Shown piece after piece: positions 1 to 6,821 of a stretch of 7,070 nucleotides of DNA (position 1 is the first letter of the stretch; each line of letters starts with the position of its first letter). Under the pieces are notes generated by a model. That model was given only the letters and a program-made list of their open reading frames with translations, made no database searches and was not told where the DNA came from. The DNA is from Planctomycetota bacterium (GTDB lineage Bacteria; Planctomycetota; Planctomycetia; Pirellulales; UBA1268). Made by a program: the position numbers and the translations under genes. The stretch lies in the NCBI GenBank assembly GCA_003670825.1, contig QWQL01000161.1, forward strand, positions 1 through 7,070, given 5' to 3'.

Positions 1-76
1 CACCTTGGCCGGCGGGTGCAGGTGCTGGGGCGGCCTGGAGCGGGCGGGCGGCTGACGGTGTCATGCGATTCTTCAT
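1..76 (-). CDS. 5' end of the gene downstream of dnaG (possibly sigma factor RpoD; partial)
   Basis: The first 25 codons of a gene run off the left edge, beginning with an ATG at 76-74 and reading MKNRMTPSAARPLQAAPAP. The start is well supported: an AAGGAG ribosome binding site lies 9 bases upstream, the clearest in the window. A second in-frame ATG at 64-62 is less well placed. The visible N-terminus is basic, then rich in Ala and Pro, with no recognisable domain. The gene follows dnaG in the same direction after a 102-base spacer. In many bacteria, planctomycetes included, dnaG is followed by rpoD, and an Ala/Pro-rich disordered N-terminus would suit a primary sigma factor, but this identity is inference from position only. 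A TAGAAT -10-like hexamer lies on the minus strand at 101-96 without a matching -35. Nothing else was seen in 77-178. Confidence 0.55.
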   Translation of the reverse strand, partial: MKNRMTPSAARPLQAAPAPAPAGQG

Positions 77-85
77 GGGTCGGTT

Positions 86-91
86 CTCCTT
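86..91 (-). promoter_or_regulatory. Shine-Dalgarno site of the gene starting at 76
   Basis: The minus strand reads AAGGAG here, 9 bases before the ATG at 76. It is the only strong ribosome binding site in front of a gene in this window and it fixes the start of the partial downstream gene. Confidence 0.7.
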
Positions 92-178
92 CACCATTCT
101 AACGTCGCTCGCCGGCCGCCCCCCGATCCGGCCGGGAAGTTTCCCGCCGAACCGACTGCAGCAACGAGTCGGACACCC

Positions 179-2047
179 TCACCCATCCTTGGGTTCGGTC
201 ATGCCCTGTTCGGTCACGTGTTCGGTCGCCTCGGCCATCCCCTGCGCCGCCCGCCGTTCGGTGAACAACCGCTGGAGGATTTCGGCCTCCGCCTGGGAAT
301 CCAGGCGGGATGTCTTCAGGGCCCTGGCACTCACGTGCGCCTGCCGCTCGGCGGAGCGGCGTCGCAACGCATCGGTGAAGTGGCCCACCCGTTCCTGCGG
401 GTCGACCGTGCCGCGGGCCGCCCCCCCCTCGTCGACGGCGACGAGGAGGCTCTGGAGCGAGGGATCGACCAGCTCCATCAGCAGGTCCGCAAGCGCCACG
501 CTGCGGCCGGCGGCGTGGAGCCGCTGGGCGGTCTCGATGACCGTCCGGCAGGCGGGCGTCTCGACGTCGGCCGGCAGCACATCGCGGATGATCAGTCCCA
601 CGCTGTCAGGCACCCCCACCAGCACCTCCAGCACCTCCCGATCCCAGGCGGGCAGGCGGGTGGCCCAGGGCTGGTCGGCGGGCACGGCGTGGGCGGCGAC
701 AGGGCCCCGGACCTCCAGCATCCGGCTGCGAAGCACCTCCCGCGAGAGGCCGAAGCGGCGCGACAATCGTCCGAGCACCTGATCTTCGCGGAGTCGCTGC
801 TGCGACGGCACGAGCCCCGACCGCCCAGCCGCTGCCGCCAGCGCCTTCAGCACGCTTTCCACCGAGGCCAGCGCCGCGTCGTCGCCGGCATCGGCGGCGA
901 GTCCGGCGAGCACCTCATCCATCCGATAGTCGAGCGGATCGCAGGCGCTGGCAACCAGGGCCTCGAAGGCGTCGCGGCCCTGCTCGAGGATTAGGTCACA
1001 GGGATCGACGCCCGAGGGCATGCGGGCGATCCGCACGTCGATCGGTTCGGCGAGCAGCACCTCCAGTACCTCGTTGGCTCGACGGCGGCCGGCGTCGTCG
1101 CCGTCGAGCACGAGCACGATCCGGTCGGCGTAGCGGCGGAGGAGTTTTGCATGCCGCTCGCCGAGCGCGGTGCCCAGCACGGCGACGACGTCGTCGATGC
1201 CCGCCTGCCGGGCAGCGAGGCAGTCGGTGTAGCCCTCGACGACGATCGCCCGCCGCGAGGCCGACATCGCGTCGCGGCCGGTGTCGAGGCCGTACAGCAT
1301 CGAGCTCTTGGAAAACAGCGGCGTTTCGGGGGAGTTGATGTATTTCGCGGAGTCGGGCCGCTCGCCCGGGAGCACACGGCCACCAAAGGCGACGCAGCGT
1401 CCTTGCGGATCGCGGATCGGAAAGATGACGCGGCCGCGAAAGCGGTCGTAGTGGCCGGAACGGTCCTCCCGCTCCACGACCAGGCCGGCCCTCACGAGAT
1501 CGTCGCGGGCGATGCCGGCGGCCACCGACTGCCGCAGGAGCCAGTCCCACGACTGGGGCGCAAAACCGATCTGAAAGCGGTCAATCGTGGCCGGAGTCAG
1601 GCCCCGCGTGTGGAGGTAGTCGCGGGCCGGACCGGCCTCGGCCGCCGAGCGGAGGCAGTCGCGAAAGCGGTCGGATGCCCAGGCCATCACCGTGCGGAGC
1701 GTTGCCTTGTCGTCGGCCGGCAGGCCACCGCGGACCCGCTGGAGCGTGATGCCGGCCCGGTCGGCGAGTTGCTCGAGCGCTTCACGAAACTCGACCTTCT
1801 CCATCCGCATCACAAAACTAAACACGTCGCCGCCGACGTCGCACACCCAGCAGCGATAGGTCTGGCGGTCTGGGTTGACCTGCAGGCTCGGCCGGGAGTC
1901 CTCATGCCAAGGGCAGAGTCCGGTCATGGCCTTGCCCTGCCGCCGCAGCGAAATGTATGAGCCAACCACGTCGAGGATGTCGACGGCTTCGCGGACCCGT
2001 TCCTTGACGTCGTCCCGCGGGGCTGGTGGTGACTGCTGAAGCGACAC
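179..2047 (-). CDS. dnaG: DNA primase DnaG
   Basis: DnaG makes the short RNA primers for Okazaki fragments and for replication start, working with the replicative helicase DnaB in the cytoplasm. From the GTG at 2047 the protein has 622 residues, within the usual 580-650. Near the N-terminus is the CHC2 zinc-binding domain with ligands C45, H48 (CPWH), C66 and C69 (CWVC). The core follows with RFRGRVIFPI at 202-211, then the Toprim catalytic centre: VVEGYTD (269-275, acidic E271), DGDDAG (315-320) and PSGVDPCD (344-351). Residues from about 375 to the end are helical and less conserved, as expected for the helicase-interacting region. The frame stays open upstream to an ATG at 2149, which would add 34 residues. 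I prefer the GTG because it places the zinc cysteine at position 45 (about 40 in E. coli) and because a promoter lies inside the extra stretch (2100-2128). Neither start has a clear Shine-Dalgarno. The stop is TGA at 181-179. Confidence 0.96.
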   Translation of the reverse strand: MSLQQSPPAPRDDVKERVREAVDILDVVGSYISLRRQGKAMTGLCPWHEDSRPSLQVNPDRQTYRCWVCDVGGDVFSFVMRMEKVEFREALEQLADRAGITLQRVRGGLPADDKATLRTVMAWASDRFRDCLRSAAEAGPARDYLHTRGLTPATIDRFQIGFAPQSWDWLLRQSVAAGIARDDLVRAGLVVEREDRSGHYDRFRGRVIFPIRDPQGRCVAFGGRVLPGERPDSAKYINSPETPLFSKSSMLYGLDTGRDAMSASRRAIVVEGYTDCLAARQAGIDDVVAVLGTALGERHAKLLRRYADRIVLVLDGDDAGRRRANEVLEVLLAEPIDVRIARMPSGVDPCDLILEQGRDAFEALVASACDPLDYRMDEVLAGLAADAGDDAALASVESVLKALAAAAGRSGLVPSQQRLREDQVLGRLSRRFGLSREVLRSRMLEVRGPVAAHAVPADQPWATRLPAWDREVLEVLVGVPDSVGLIIRDVLPADVETPACRTVIETAQRLHAAGRSVALADLLMELVDPSLQSLLVAVDEGGAARGTVDPQERVGHFTDALRRRSAERQAHVSARALKTSRLDSQAEAEILQRLFTERRAAQGMAEATEHVTEQGMTEPKDG

Positions 2048-2099
2048 GGGGACGGGTCTCGATGCGGTGGAAAACGGGAGGCCGCGAAGTGACCGCCGG

Positions 2100-2128
2100 A
2101 ATGTATGCCTCTGAAAAACATGGGTCAA
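2100..2128 (-). promoter_or_regulatory. sigma-70-like promoter for dnaG
   Basis: On the minus strand a TTGACC -35 box (2128-2123, 5 of 6 to consensus) is followed by exactly 17 bases and a TACATT -10 box (2105-2100, 4 of 6). Transcription would start near 2093, giving a leader of about 45 bases to the GTG at 2047. The site is in the AT-richer spacer after the stop of the upstream gene at 2187. It lies within the open frame that extends to an ATG at 2149, so if the promoter is real that ATG cannot be the start on this transcript. This is a consensus match only. Confidence 0.5.
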
Positions 2129-2186
2129 CGCCAGCAATTGACCTCGCATTCACCCCAGACTGCCAGAAGCGTGTCTCCTGCGCCGC

Positions 2187-4979
2187 CTAGGGCTTTTTTC
2201 GGGGCTTGGCGAACCGTGGATCCTGCTTGTCGCCTCGCGAGAGCACGTAGGCCACGAGGTCGAGGGTCTCGGATTCGTTGAGTTGGTCGAGGAGTCCGGC
2301 GGGCATCAGCGAAACGGGGGACGGGTTCATCTCCTCGACGTTCGACCGCTCGATTTCGACGCTCTTCGTGGCATCCTCCGGATCGGTCACGATCCTGAAC
2401 CGCTCCGGCGTTTCAGACACGATCCGGCCTGTCACGACTCGGCCATCCGCGGTTTGCACGACCATCGCCTTGTATTGATCTGAGACCACTCGGCTCGGCT
2501 CCACGATCGCCTCCACGAGATCCTTCACCTGAAACCGGCCGGCGGCCTGCGTGAGGTCGGGGCCGGTCGCTCCGCCATCGCCGCCGAAGCGGTGGCAGAC
2601 GACGCAGCGGGCGGCGGCGTAGGTCCGCTGGCCGCTTGCGAAGTTGCGGGTTCCCGGCTCGAGGCCCGCCTGGGCTGCTTCCATCACGCCATCCACAGTC
2701 CACGTTCGACCCGGACCCTGGGGCTTCGGCAGCGGCGGGGTCACGTACGGCTGCCGCGCGCCCGTTGCCTCGAGAGCGAGTTTCTCGGTGTCCGAGAGCG
2801 AATCGAGGCTCTCGCTCTCGATGGCGGCGAGGAACTTGCGGAAGCTGTTGCCGCCCTCCCACTCGCGGGCGCGGCCAAACCAGTCGAGATAGGTCTGGCG
2901 GTCGGCCGCCGACCAGAGGCCGGGCTCCTTCACGGTTCGTAACGCGTAGGCGTAGTGAACCTGGATCAGATCGGCCCGCTTCTCGAGCGCGCTTCGCACC
3001 GCCGCTCCGTACTGGGCGTTTCGCTCGAGCACCCGCCGCAGGTCGTCCTCGTTGGCGGTCAGGTTGGTCGCGGCGGCGGACGCCGTGGGCTGGGCGAGCA
3101 GGGCGACGAGCCTGGGGACGATGCCAGGGGCCCGCAGTGCCACCAGAAGGCACGACAGCTCGCGGTCGAGATCGAAGGTGCCCGAGGGGAAGATGGGGGC
3201 GATCTTCTCGGCAATGCGGGCCTGCACTTCGGCTGGGGGGGCGCCCAGCCGAACGATCGCCAGTTCGCAGGCGCGGGCGAGATCGAGCCGGCCCGAGTCA
3301 TCGAGCGCTCCCACGTCGATGCCATCCAGCGCGGCAAACACCGCCGGCTGGGCCTCCGGATCGGCCTGCCGGGCGACGGCGACCGCGGCGGTGATCCGGC
3401 CCAGGGCATCGCTGGTCGACAGGGCACGATCCTGCCAGAGTTCGATCGGCTGGTGCTCGAGCGCCACGCGTGCCGCGGCGCGGATAAATCGGTCGGGATG
3501 TCCGAGGTGTGGGAGCGCCAGTTCGACGGCGGCTGCCGGATCGGACATCCGCTGATGGAGGGCTTCGAGGTCGGATCGCAGCCGGCGGTCCGCGGCCCGC
3601 GAGGCATCGCGGGCGTTGACCGGCGTGGTCGGCTCGGAGCCTGCATACCGCACCCGGTAGAGCTCGCTCTGGCCGCCGCGGCCACCGACGGCGAAATAGA
3701 GGGAGCCGTCGTGGCCCACGGTGAGGTCGGTGAGAGGCAGGGGGGTGCGTGAGAGAAACTCCTCCTTGGTGCCGGAGTACGTGGAGCCAGTGGGCTCGAG
3801 GTGGATCGCGTACATCGTGCCGAACGTCCAGTCGCAGGCGAATAACGCCTTCTGGTACTTCTCCGGAAACGCCGTGCCGTAGCCGAAGGCGACGCCGACC
3901 GGCGATCCGGGGCCGATGTCGACGAGCGCCGGCAGGCTGTCAGGAAACGCGGCCGGCCACTTGCCGCTGCCGCTCCGCCAGCCCAGGTCGCTGCCGCTGG
4001 TCGCATGGTTGATCCGCGTGGGGCGATACCACGGAGTGCCGAAATCCCACTCCATATCGGCGTCGTACAAGAAGAGCTCGCCGTCGGCATTGAAGGCCAT
4101 GTCGTAGGGGTTGCGATACCCGGCCGTCCAGATTTCCCACGACCGGCCGTCGGGATCGGTGCTCGCCACGTAGCCGCCGGGGGCGAGCAGGCCAACGGCA
4201 TGCCCGCTGGCGTCCCACATCCGCGGAATGATCTGATCCTCATCCCAGTTCGCCGGCAGCCGGCTGGCGCCGTCGGCCGGGAGTTGCACCCGCCGCTGAT
4301 CAGCACGGATGCCCCCCATCGTCAGAGGCTCGGTGACATTGGTGACCGTGAACGGCAACTTGGTGTGGTTGCCGCAGAGCACGAACAGCCGCTGGCCGTC
4401 GGGCGACAGCAGCACGGTGTGCGGGCCATGCTCGCCCGCACCCTCGAAACTGCGGAGCTTCTCGACCGCATCGGGCATGTCGTCACCGTCGGAATCCGTC
4501 ACCCGGTAGAGGCCGCTGCCGGGGCCGCCATTGCAGACGACGTAGAGCGAATCAAACGCCCAGAGCAGTCCCTGGGCCGACGAGAGAGGCACGGGAATCC
4601 TCTCGACGAGTGTGGGCCTGGAGCCGTCGACCGGGGCGGGGGTGATGCGGACGAGTCCTTTATCGCCCTGATCGCTCGCGATTAGCCGGCCCTTGGCATC
4701 GGTGGTCAGGCAGATCCACGAGCCGAGTTCGTCTCGCGGGACGGCGAACACCCGCTCGACCACGAAGCCCTCCGGCACGGTAAACGGTGGGGCATCGTTG
4801 GCGGCCGCTGCCGGGGCCCTGCCATCGGGCATGGCGACGATCGGCTGCTCCCACCGGGTCACTGCGGCAGGCGCGTCCGCCGCAGCTGAAAACCGCGTCT
4901 GCCCAACGGCCGCAGCGATCAGGCAGAGGCCCGCAACTTCTGGGAACGACGAGCACGTAGAACGCCGACGGATACGCAT
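2187..4979 (-). CDS. secreted propeller / HEAT-like / heme c protein (Planctomycete-Verrucomicrobium type putative dehydrogenase)
   Basis: I recognise the architecture of the large families described as putative membrane-bound dehydrogenases with a C-terminal heme-binding domain (TIGR02604 and TIGR02603). Substrates are mostly unknown; sugars or other organic compounds are usually assumed. From the ATG at 4979 the protein has 930 residues. The N-terminus is a signal peptide: RIRRR, a hydrophobic stretch at about 15-26, and a likely cleavage after the Ala run at 32-34. The propeller covers about 66-446, with an Asp-rich loop DSDGDDMPD (162-170), GEHGPH (182-187) and the family hallmark GYRNPYDMAF at 287-296 followed by WYRP and DLGWR. 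An Ala/Leu-rich helical, HEAT-like part covers about 456-736. The heme domain has CVVCH (C792, C795, H796; bases 2606-2592) and a candidate distal ligand M891 in SLMPAGLL. The frame is open to an ATG at 5051, but that would put 24 extra residues in front of the signal peptide, so 4979 is preferred. A periplasmic location is inferred. Confidence 0.9.
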   Translation of the reverse strand: MRIRRRSTCSSFPEVAGLCLIAAAVGQTRFSAAADAPAAVTRWEQPIVAMPDGRAPAAAANDAPPFTVPEGFVVERVFAVPRDELGSWICLTTDAKGRLIASDQGDKGLVRITPAPVDGSRPTLVERIPVPLSSAQGLLWAFDSLYVVCNGGPGSGLYRVTDSDGDDMPDAVEKLRSFEGAGEHGPHTVLLSPDGQRLFVLCGNHTKLPFTVTNVTEPLTMGGIRADQRRVQLPADGASRLPANWDEDQIIPRMWDASGHAVGLLAPGGYVASTDPDGRSWEIWTAGYRNPYDMAFNADGELFLYDADMEWDFGTPWYRPTRINHATSGSDLGWRSGSGKWPAAFPDSLPALVDIGPGSPVGVAFGYGTAFPEKYQKALFACDWTFGTMYAIHLEPTGSTYSGTKEEFLSRTPLPLTDLTVGHDGSLYFAVGGRGGQSELYRVRYAGSEPTTPVNARDASRAADRRLRSDLEALHQRMSDPAAAVELALPHLGHPDRFIRAAARVALEHQPIELWQDRALSTSDALGRITAAVAVARQADPEAQPAVFAALDGIDVGALDDSGRLDLARACELAIVRLGAPPAEVQARIAEKIAPIFPSGTFDLDRELSCLLVALRAPGIVPRLVALLAQPTASAAATNLTANEDDLRRVLERNAQYGAAVRSALEKRADLIQVHYAYALRTVKEPGLWSAADRQTYLDWFGRAREWEGGNSFRKFLAAIESESLDSLSDTEKLALEATGARQPYVTPPLPKPQGPGRTWTVDGVMEAAQAGLEPGTRNFASGQRTYAAARCVVCHRFGGDGGATGPDLTQAAGRFQVKDLVEAIVEPSRVVSDQYKAMVVQTADGRVVTGRIVSETPERFRIVTDPEDATKSVEIERSNVEEMNPSPVSLMPAGLLDQLNESETLDLVAYVLSRGDKQDPRFAKPRKKP

Positions 4980-5007
4980 GACAAAGTCTCGGGGGTCTGA
5001 GGTTCGA

Positions 5008-5022
5008 GGCGACGCTGTCGCC
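5008..5022 (-). other. small perfect hairpin in the leader of the propeller/heme gene
   Basis: A perfect 6-base inverted repeat, GGCGAC/GTCGCC with a 3-base loop, lies 28 bases upstream of the ATG at 4979. It sits in the 105-base spacer (4980-5084) between the receiver stop and this gene. A second, weaker pairing (GGGTG/CACCC) lies further upstream in the same spacer. Neither is followed by a T-run, so a terminator is unlikely. It could be a leader structure or chance in G+C-rich DNA. I saw no convincing promoter in this spacer. Confidence 0.2.
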
Positions 5023-5084
5023 GTTGTGATGCAGGCGGGTGTGGGCCTCACCCCATGCCAGTCGCACGGGCTGCGTCCGAGGCG

Positions 5085-5543
5085 TCAGGAAAGGAGCCGA
5101 TCAACGCTCTCGAGCAGTCGGTCCATCGCGAACGGCTTGCGGATGTAGTCGTCTACCCCGAGCATCTCCGCGTAGGCTTTGTGGCGGCTCCCCTCGTTGG
5201 CAGTGATCATGATCACCCGCATCGGATGGGGCCGGCTGCGACGGAGTTTTTCGAGCACCAGAAAGCCGCTCCGTTTGGGCATCATCATGTCGAGCACGAC
5301 GAGATCCGGCTCCTCCCCCTCGGCGAGCACGAGCCCCTGGTTCCCGTCGCGGGCCACGAGGATCTGGTAGCCCCGCGATTCCAGCACTGTCCGCATCGAC
5401 TCCACGATCTCATGGTCGTCGTCGACGAGCAGAATCCTTTTGCCGCCGGCCTTGGCCGGTACGACGCCGGCTTCCGTCGCGGGGGATGCCGAGCTCTCGC
5501 CGACAACGGCACGGGACGCCTTCTTGGCCTTCTTGATTGGCAT
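5085..5543 (-). CDS. single-domain response regulator (CheY-like receiver)
   Basis: A stand-alone phosphoacceptor domain of a two-component system. From the ATG at 5543 the protein has 152 residues. After a Lys/Ala/Ser-rich, probably disordered N-terminal tail (1-35), the receiver starts at KRILLVDDD. The active site is complete: acidic residues D41-D43, phosphoacceptor D85 (VVLDMMMP), T114 (IMITAN) and K136 (IRKPF), with Y133 at the switch position. The protein ends right after the last receiver helix, so there is no DNA-binding or enzymatic output domain. It must act through a partner, such as a kinase, a phosphorelay protein or a motility component. No histidine kinase lies in the window. 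A GTG at 5555 in the same frame would add four residues; the ATG starts the natural-looking basic sequence MPIKKAKKA. The gene follows the PAP2 gene by about 45 bases. An AT-rich patch at 5570-5590 contains a TACTAT-like -10 with no good -35. Confidence 0.9.
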   Translation of the reverse strand: MPIKKAKKASRAVVGESSASPATEAGVVPAKAGGKRILLVDDDHEIVESMRTVLESRGYQILVARDGNQGLVLAEGEEPDLVVLDMMMPKRSGFLVLEKLRRSRPHPMRVIMITANEGSRHKAYAEMLGVDDYIRKPFAMDRLLESVDRLLS

Positions 5544-5588
5544 GATGCTGTCCACTCGGGTGCGTGCGGTGAATCAAGTTAAATAGTA

Positions 5589-6305
5589 TCACGCGGTGGC
5601 GGTGTCGGCCATCGTGCCGCGAATCGCCCGCGGACCACCGAGGCAGCAGGCCGCGCCGATCAGGCCCATGGCCGCGCCACACGCAACATCACTCGGGTAG
5701 TGGGCCGACGTCACCACCCGCTGGAGTGCCGCCGCCGCTGCCAGCATGGCAAACAGCGGTGCTCCATGCGGATACCGCCACGTCAGCGCGGCGGCCAAGC
5801 CAGCGGCGACCGCCGAGTGCCCCGACGGAAAGCTCATCAGGTCGGCAAGGTGGGGCGCAGCGACAGCGAGTGAATCATCCCCGAACGTGCCGAAGGGCGA
5901 TGCAACCGAGGCGAGGTCGGCAGCCCGCGGCCGCACCCGGGCCACGCAAATCTTGATCAAATCGACAAGCAGACCACCACAATAGGTCGCCGCAATCATC
6001 CGCAAGACGATCCGCTCGGCCGCACCGAACCGGCCGGGCACGGGCATCCTGAGTGACCGATCAAGCGTGACGACGGCGATCAGCACGATCGCCGCGCCCA
6101 GTGAGTGCCCCGAGATCTCCAGCAGGTTGATGAGCCTGCCGATCTCGCCGGGCAATCGGTGGGTCTTGCACCAGATCGCCACCGGCAGATCGATCAGGAA
6201 TCCAGCGCACCCCAAGGCGACCAGCACCGTGGCCACGCCCAGGAGGGCAACCTGATAACGGCCGATAGGACGGGAGGGCAGGGAGAAAGAGCGGGTCTCG
6301 ATCAT
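5589..6305 (-). CDS. PAP2-family membrane phosphatase
   Basis: A member of the type 2 phosphatidic acid phosphatase superfamily, integral membrane enzymes that remove phosphate from lipid phosphates such as phosphatidate or undecaprenyl pyrophosphate. The exact substrate cannot be read from the sequence. From the ATG at 6305 it has 238 residues. All three catalytic motifs are present: K118-x6-R125-P126 (KICVARVRP), PSGH at 160-163, and R196-x5-H202-x3-D206 (RVVTSAHYPSD), with Gln in place of the usual Ser before R196. Hydrophobic stretches at about 18-38, 65-82, 100-117, 160-176, 182-195 and 207-223 suggest six membrane helices, the usual number. The frame is open to a GTG at 6371 that would add 22 residues without a hydrophobic segment, so the ATG is preferred; neither has a clear Shine-Dalgarno. 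It lies 96 bases after the yifB remnant and shortly before the receiver gene, possibly sharing a transcript with the latter. Confidence 0.9.
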   Translation of the reverse strand: MIETRSFSLPSRPIGRYQVALLGVATVLVALGCAGFLIDLPVAIWCKTHRLPGEIGRLINLLEISGHSLGAAIVLIAVVTLDRSLRMPVPGRFGAAERIVLRMIAATYCGGLLVDLIKICVARVRPRAADLASVASPFGTFGDDSLAVAAPHLADLMSFPSGHSAVAAGLAAALTWRYPHGAPLFAMLAAAAALQRVVTSAHYPSDVACGAAMGLIGAACCLGGPRAIRGTMADTATA

Positions 6306-6385
6306 GCCCAGAGTGTCGCAGACGGGCCCGACGTTGGTCGAGAGGATTTTTCGACACACGGGCCTCCGCACGCCCTGTGACGGAG

Positions 6386-6415
6386 TGCCAGAGGCGGTAC
6401 GTCACTGCCAGAGGC
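6386..6415. repeat. 10-base direct repeat at the end of the yifB remnant
   Basis: TGCCAGAGGC occurs at 6386-6395 and again at 6406-6415, so the units start 20 bases apart. The right copy encodes the last residues of the YifB remnant and the left copy lies just after its stop codon. It may be a small local duplication or chance. Confidence 0.4.
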
Positions 6416-6821
6416 TGCGATCGAGCAGGCGGTAGTTGATCGCCTCGCTCACGTGAGCGCACGAGATCGTGTCTACGGCGTCGAGGTCGGAGATCGTCCG
6501 TGCCACCCGCAGCACCTTGTCGTGGGCCCGGGCCGAGAGGCCAAGATCGGCCACCGCGGCCCGGAGCAGCTCGCAGGCTGCGGGCTCCATGCGGCAGTGC
6601 TCCCTGATCTCGCGGCTCGACATCCGCGCATTTGAGCGCGGCCCTCGACCGGAGCCGTCGCCGAACCGCGCTGCCTGTCGCATCCGGGCTGCGAGCACGG
6701 CCTCCCGCATCTGCCCGCTCGACGTGCCGGACCGTGACGCGGAGAGTTCGCGGAACGGCACCGCGGGAACCTCGAGGTGAATATCAATCCGATCAAGCAG
6801 CGGCCCCGAGATCTTGCCCAT
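6402..6821 (-). pseudogene. yifB: C-terminal remnant of a YifB/ComM-family Mg-chelatase-like AAA+ ATPase
   Basis: The 139 residues from the ATG at 6821 match the last third of YifB/ComM proteins, AAA+ helicase-like ATPases of about 500 residues; ComM promotes branch migration during natural transformation. Seen here: KISGPLLDRIDIHLEVPAVP at 3-22, a family hallmark near the end of the ATPase module; the C-terminal helical domain with LSARAHDKVLRVARTISDLD at 95-114; and the typical ending INYRLLDRSLW at 128-138. The end is therefore intact. The first roughly 360 residues, including the Lon-like N-terminal domain, Walker A and Walker B, are absent. Upstream the same frame reads TEKY, which still fits the family, then loses all resemblance: the Cys-rich motif expected just before it (CPCGY...CxC) is not there. 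The frame stays open to a TGA at 7043-7041 with no ATG, GTG or TTG before 6821. I infer a 5'-truncated, probably inactive gene. A split gene interrupted by an insertion that continues past the window, or an assembly junction, would look the same. Confidence 0.75.

Noticed and set aside
131..150. Inverted repeat CGGGAA/TTCCCG between dnaG and the next gene as a terminator
   Set aside because: The loop would be only 2 bases and there is no T-run on either strand. A terminator between dnaG and its downstream partner would also be unexpected.
218..994. Long plus-strand open frame opposite dnaG (258 codons)
   Set aside because: It is antisense to a clear dnaG, has no recognisable domain, and long antisense frames are expected in G+C-rich coding DNA.
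3059..4306. 415-codon minus-strand frame inside the propeller/heme gene
   Set aside because: It is an alternative frame of a well-supported gene, with the Arg/Ser/Pro-rich composition typical of shifted frames in G+C-rich DNA.
4005..4685. 226-codon plus-strand frame
   Set aside because: It is antisense to the conserved propeller hallmark region and resembles no protein family.
6377..6405. GTGACG/CGTCAC inverted repeat overlapping the yifB stop as a terminator
   Set aside because: The 6-base arms are 17 bases apart with only a weak inner GCC/GGC pairing, and no T-run follows in the direction of transcription.
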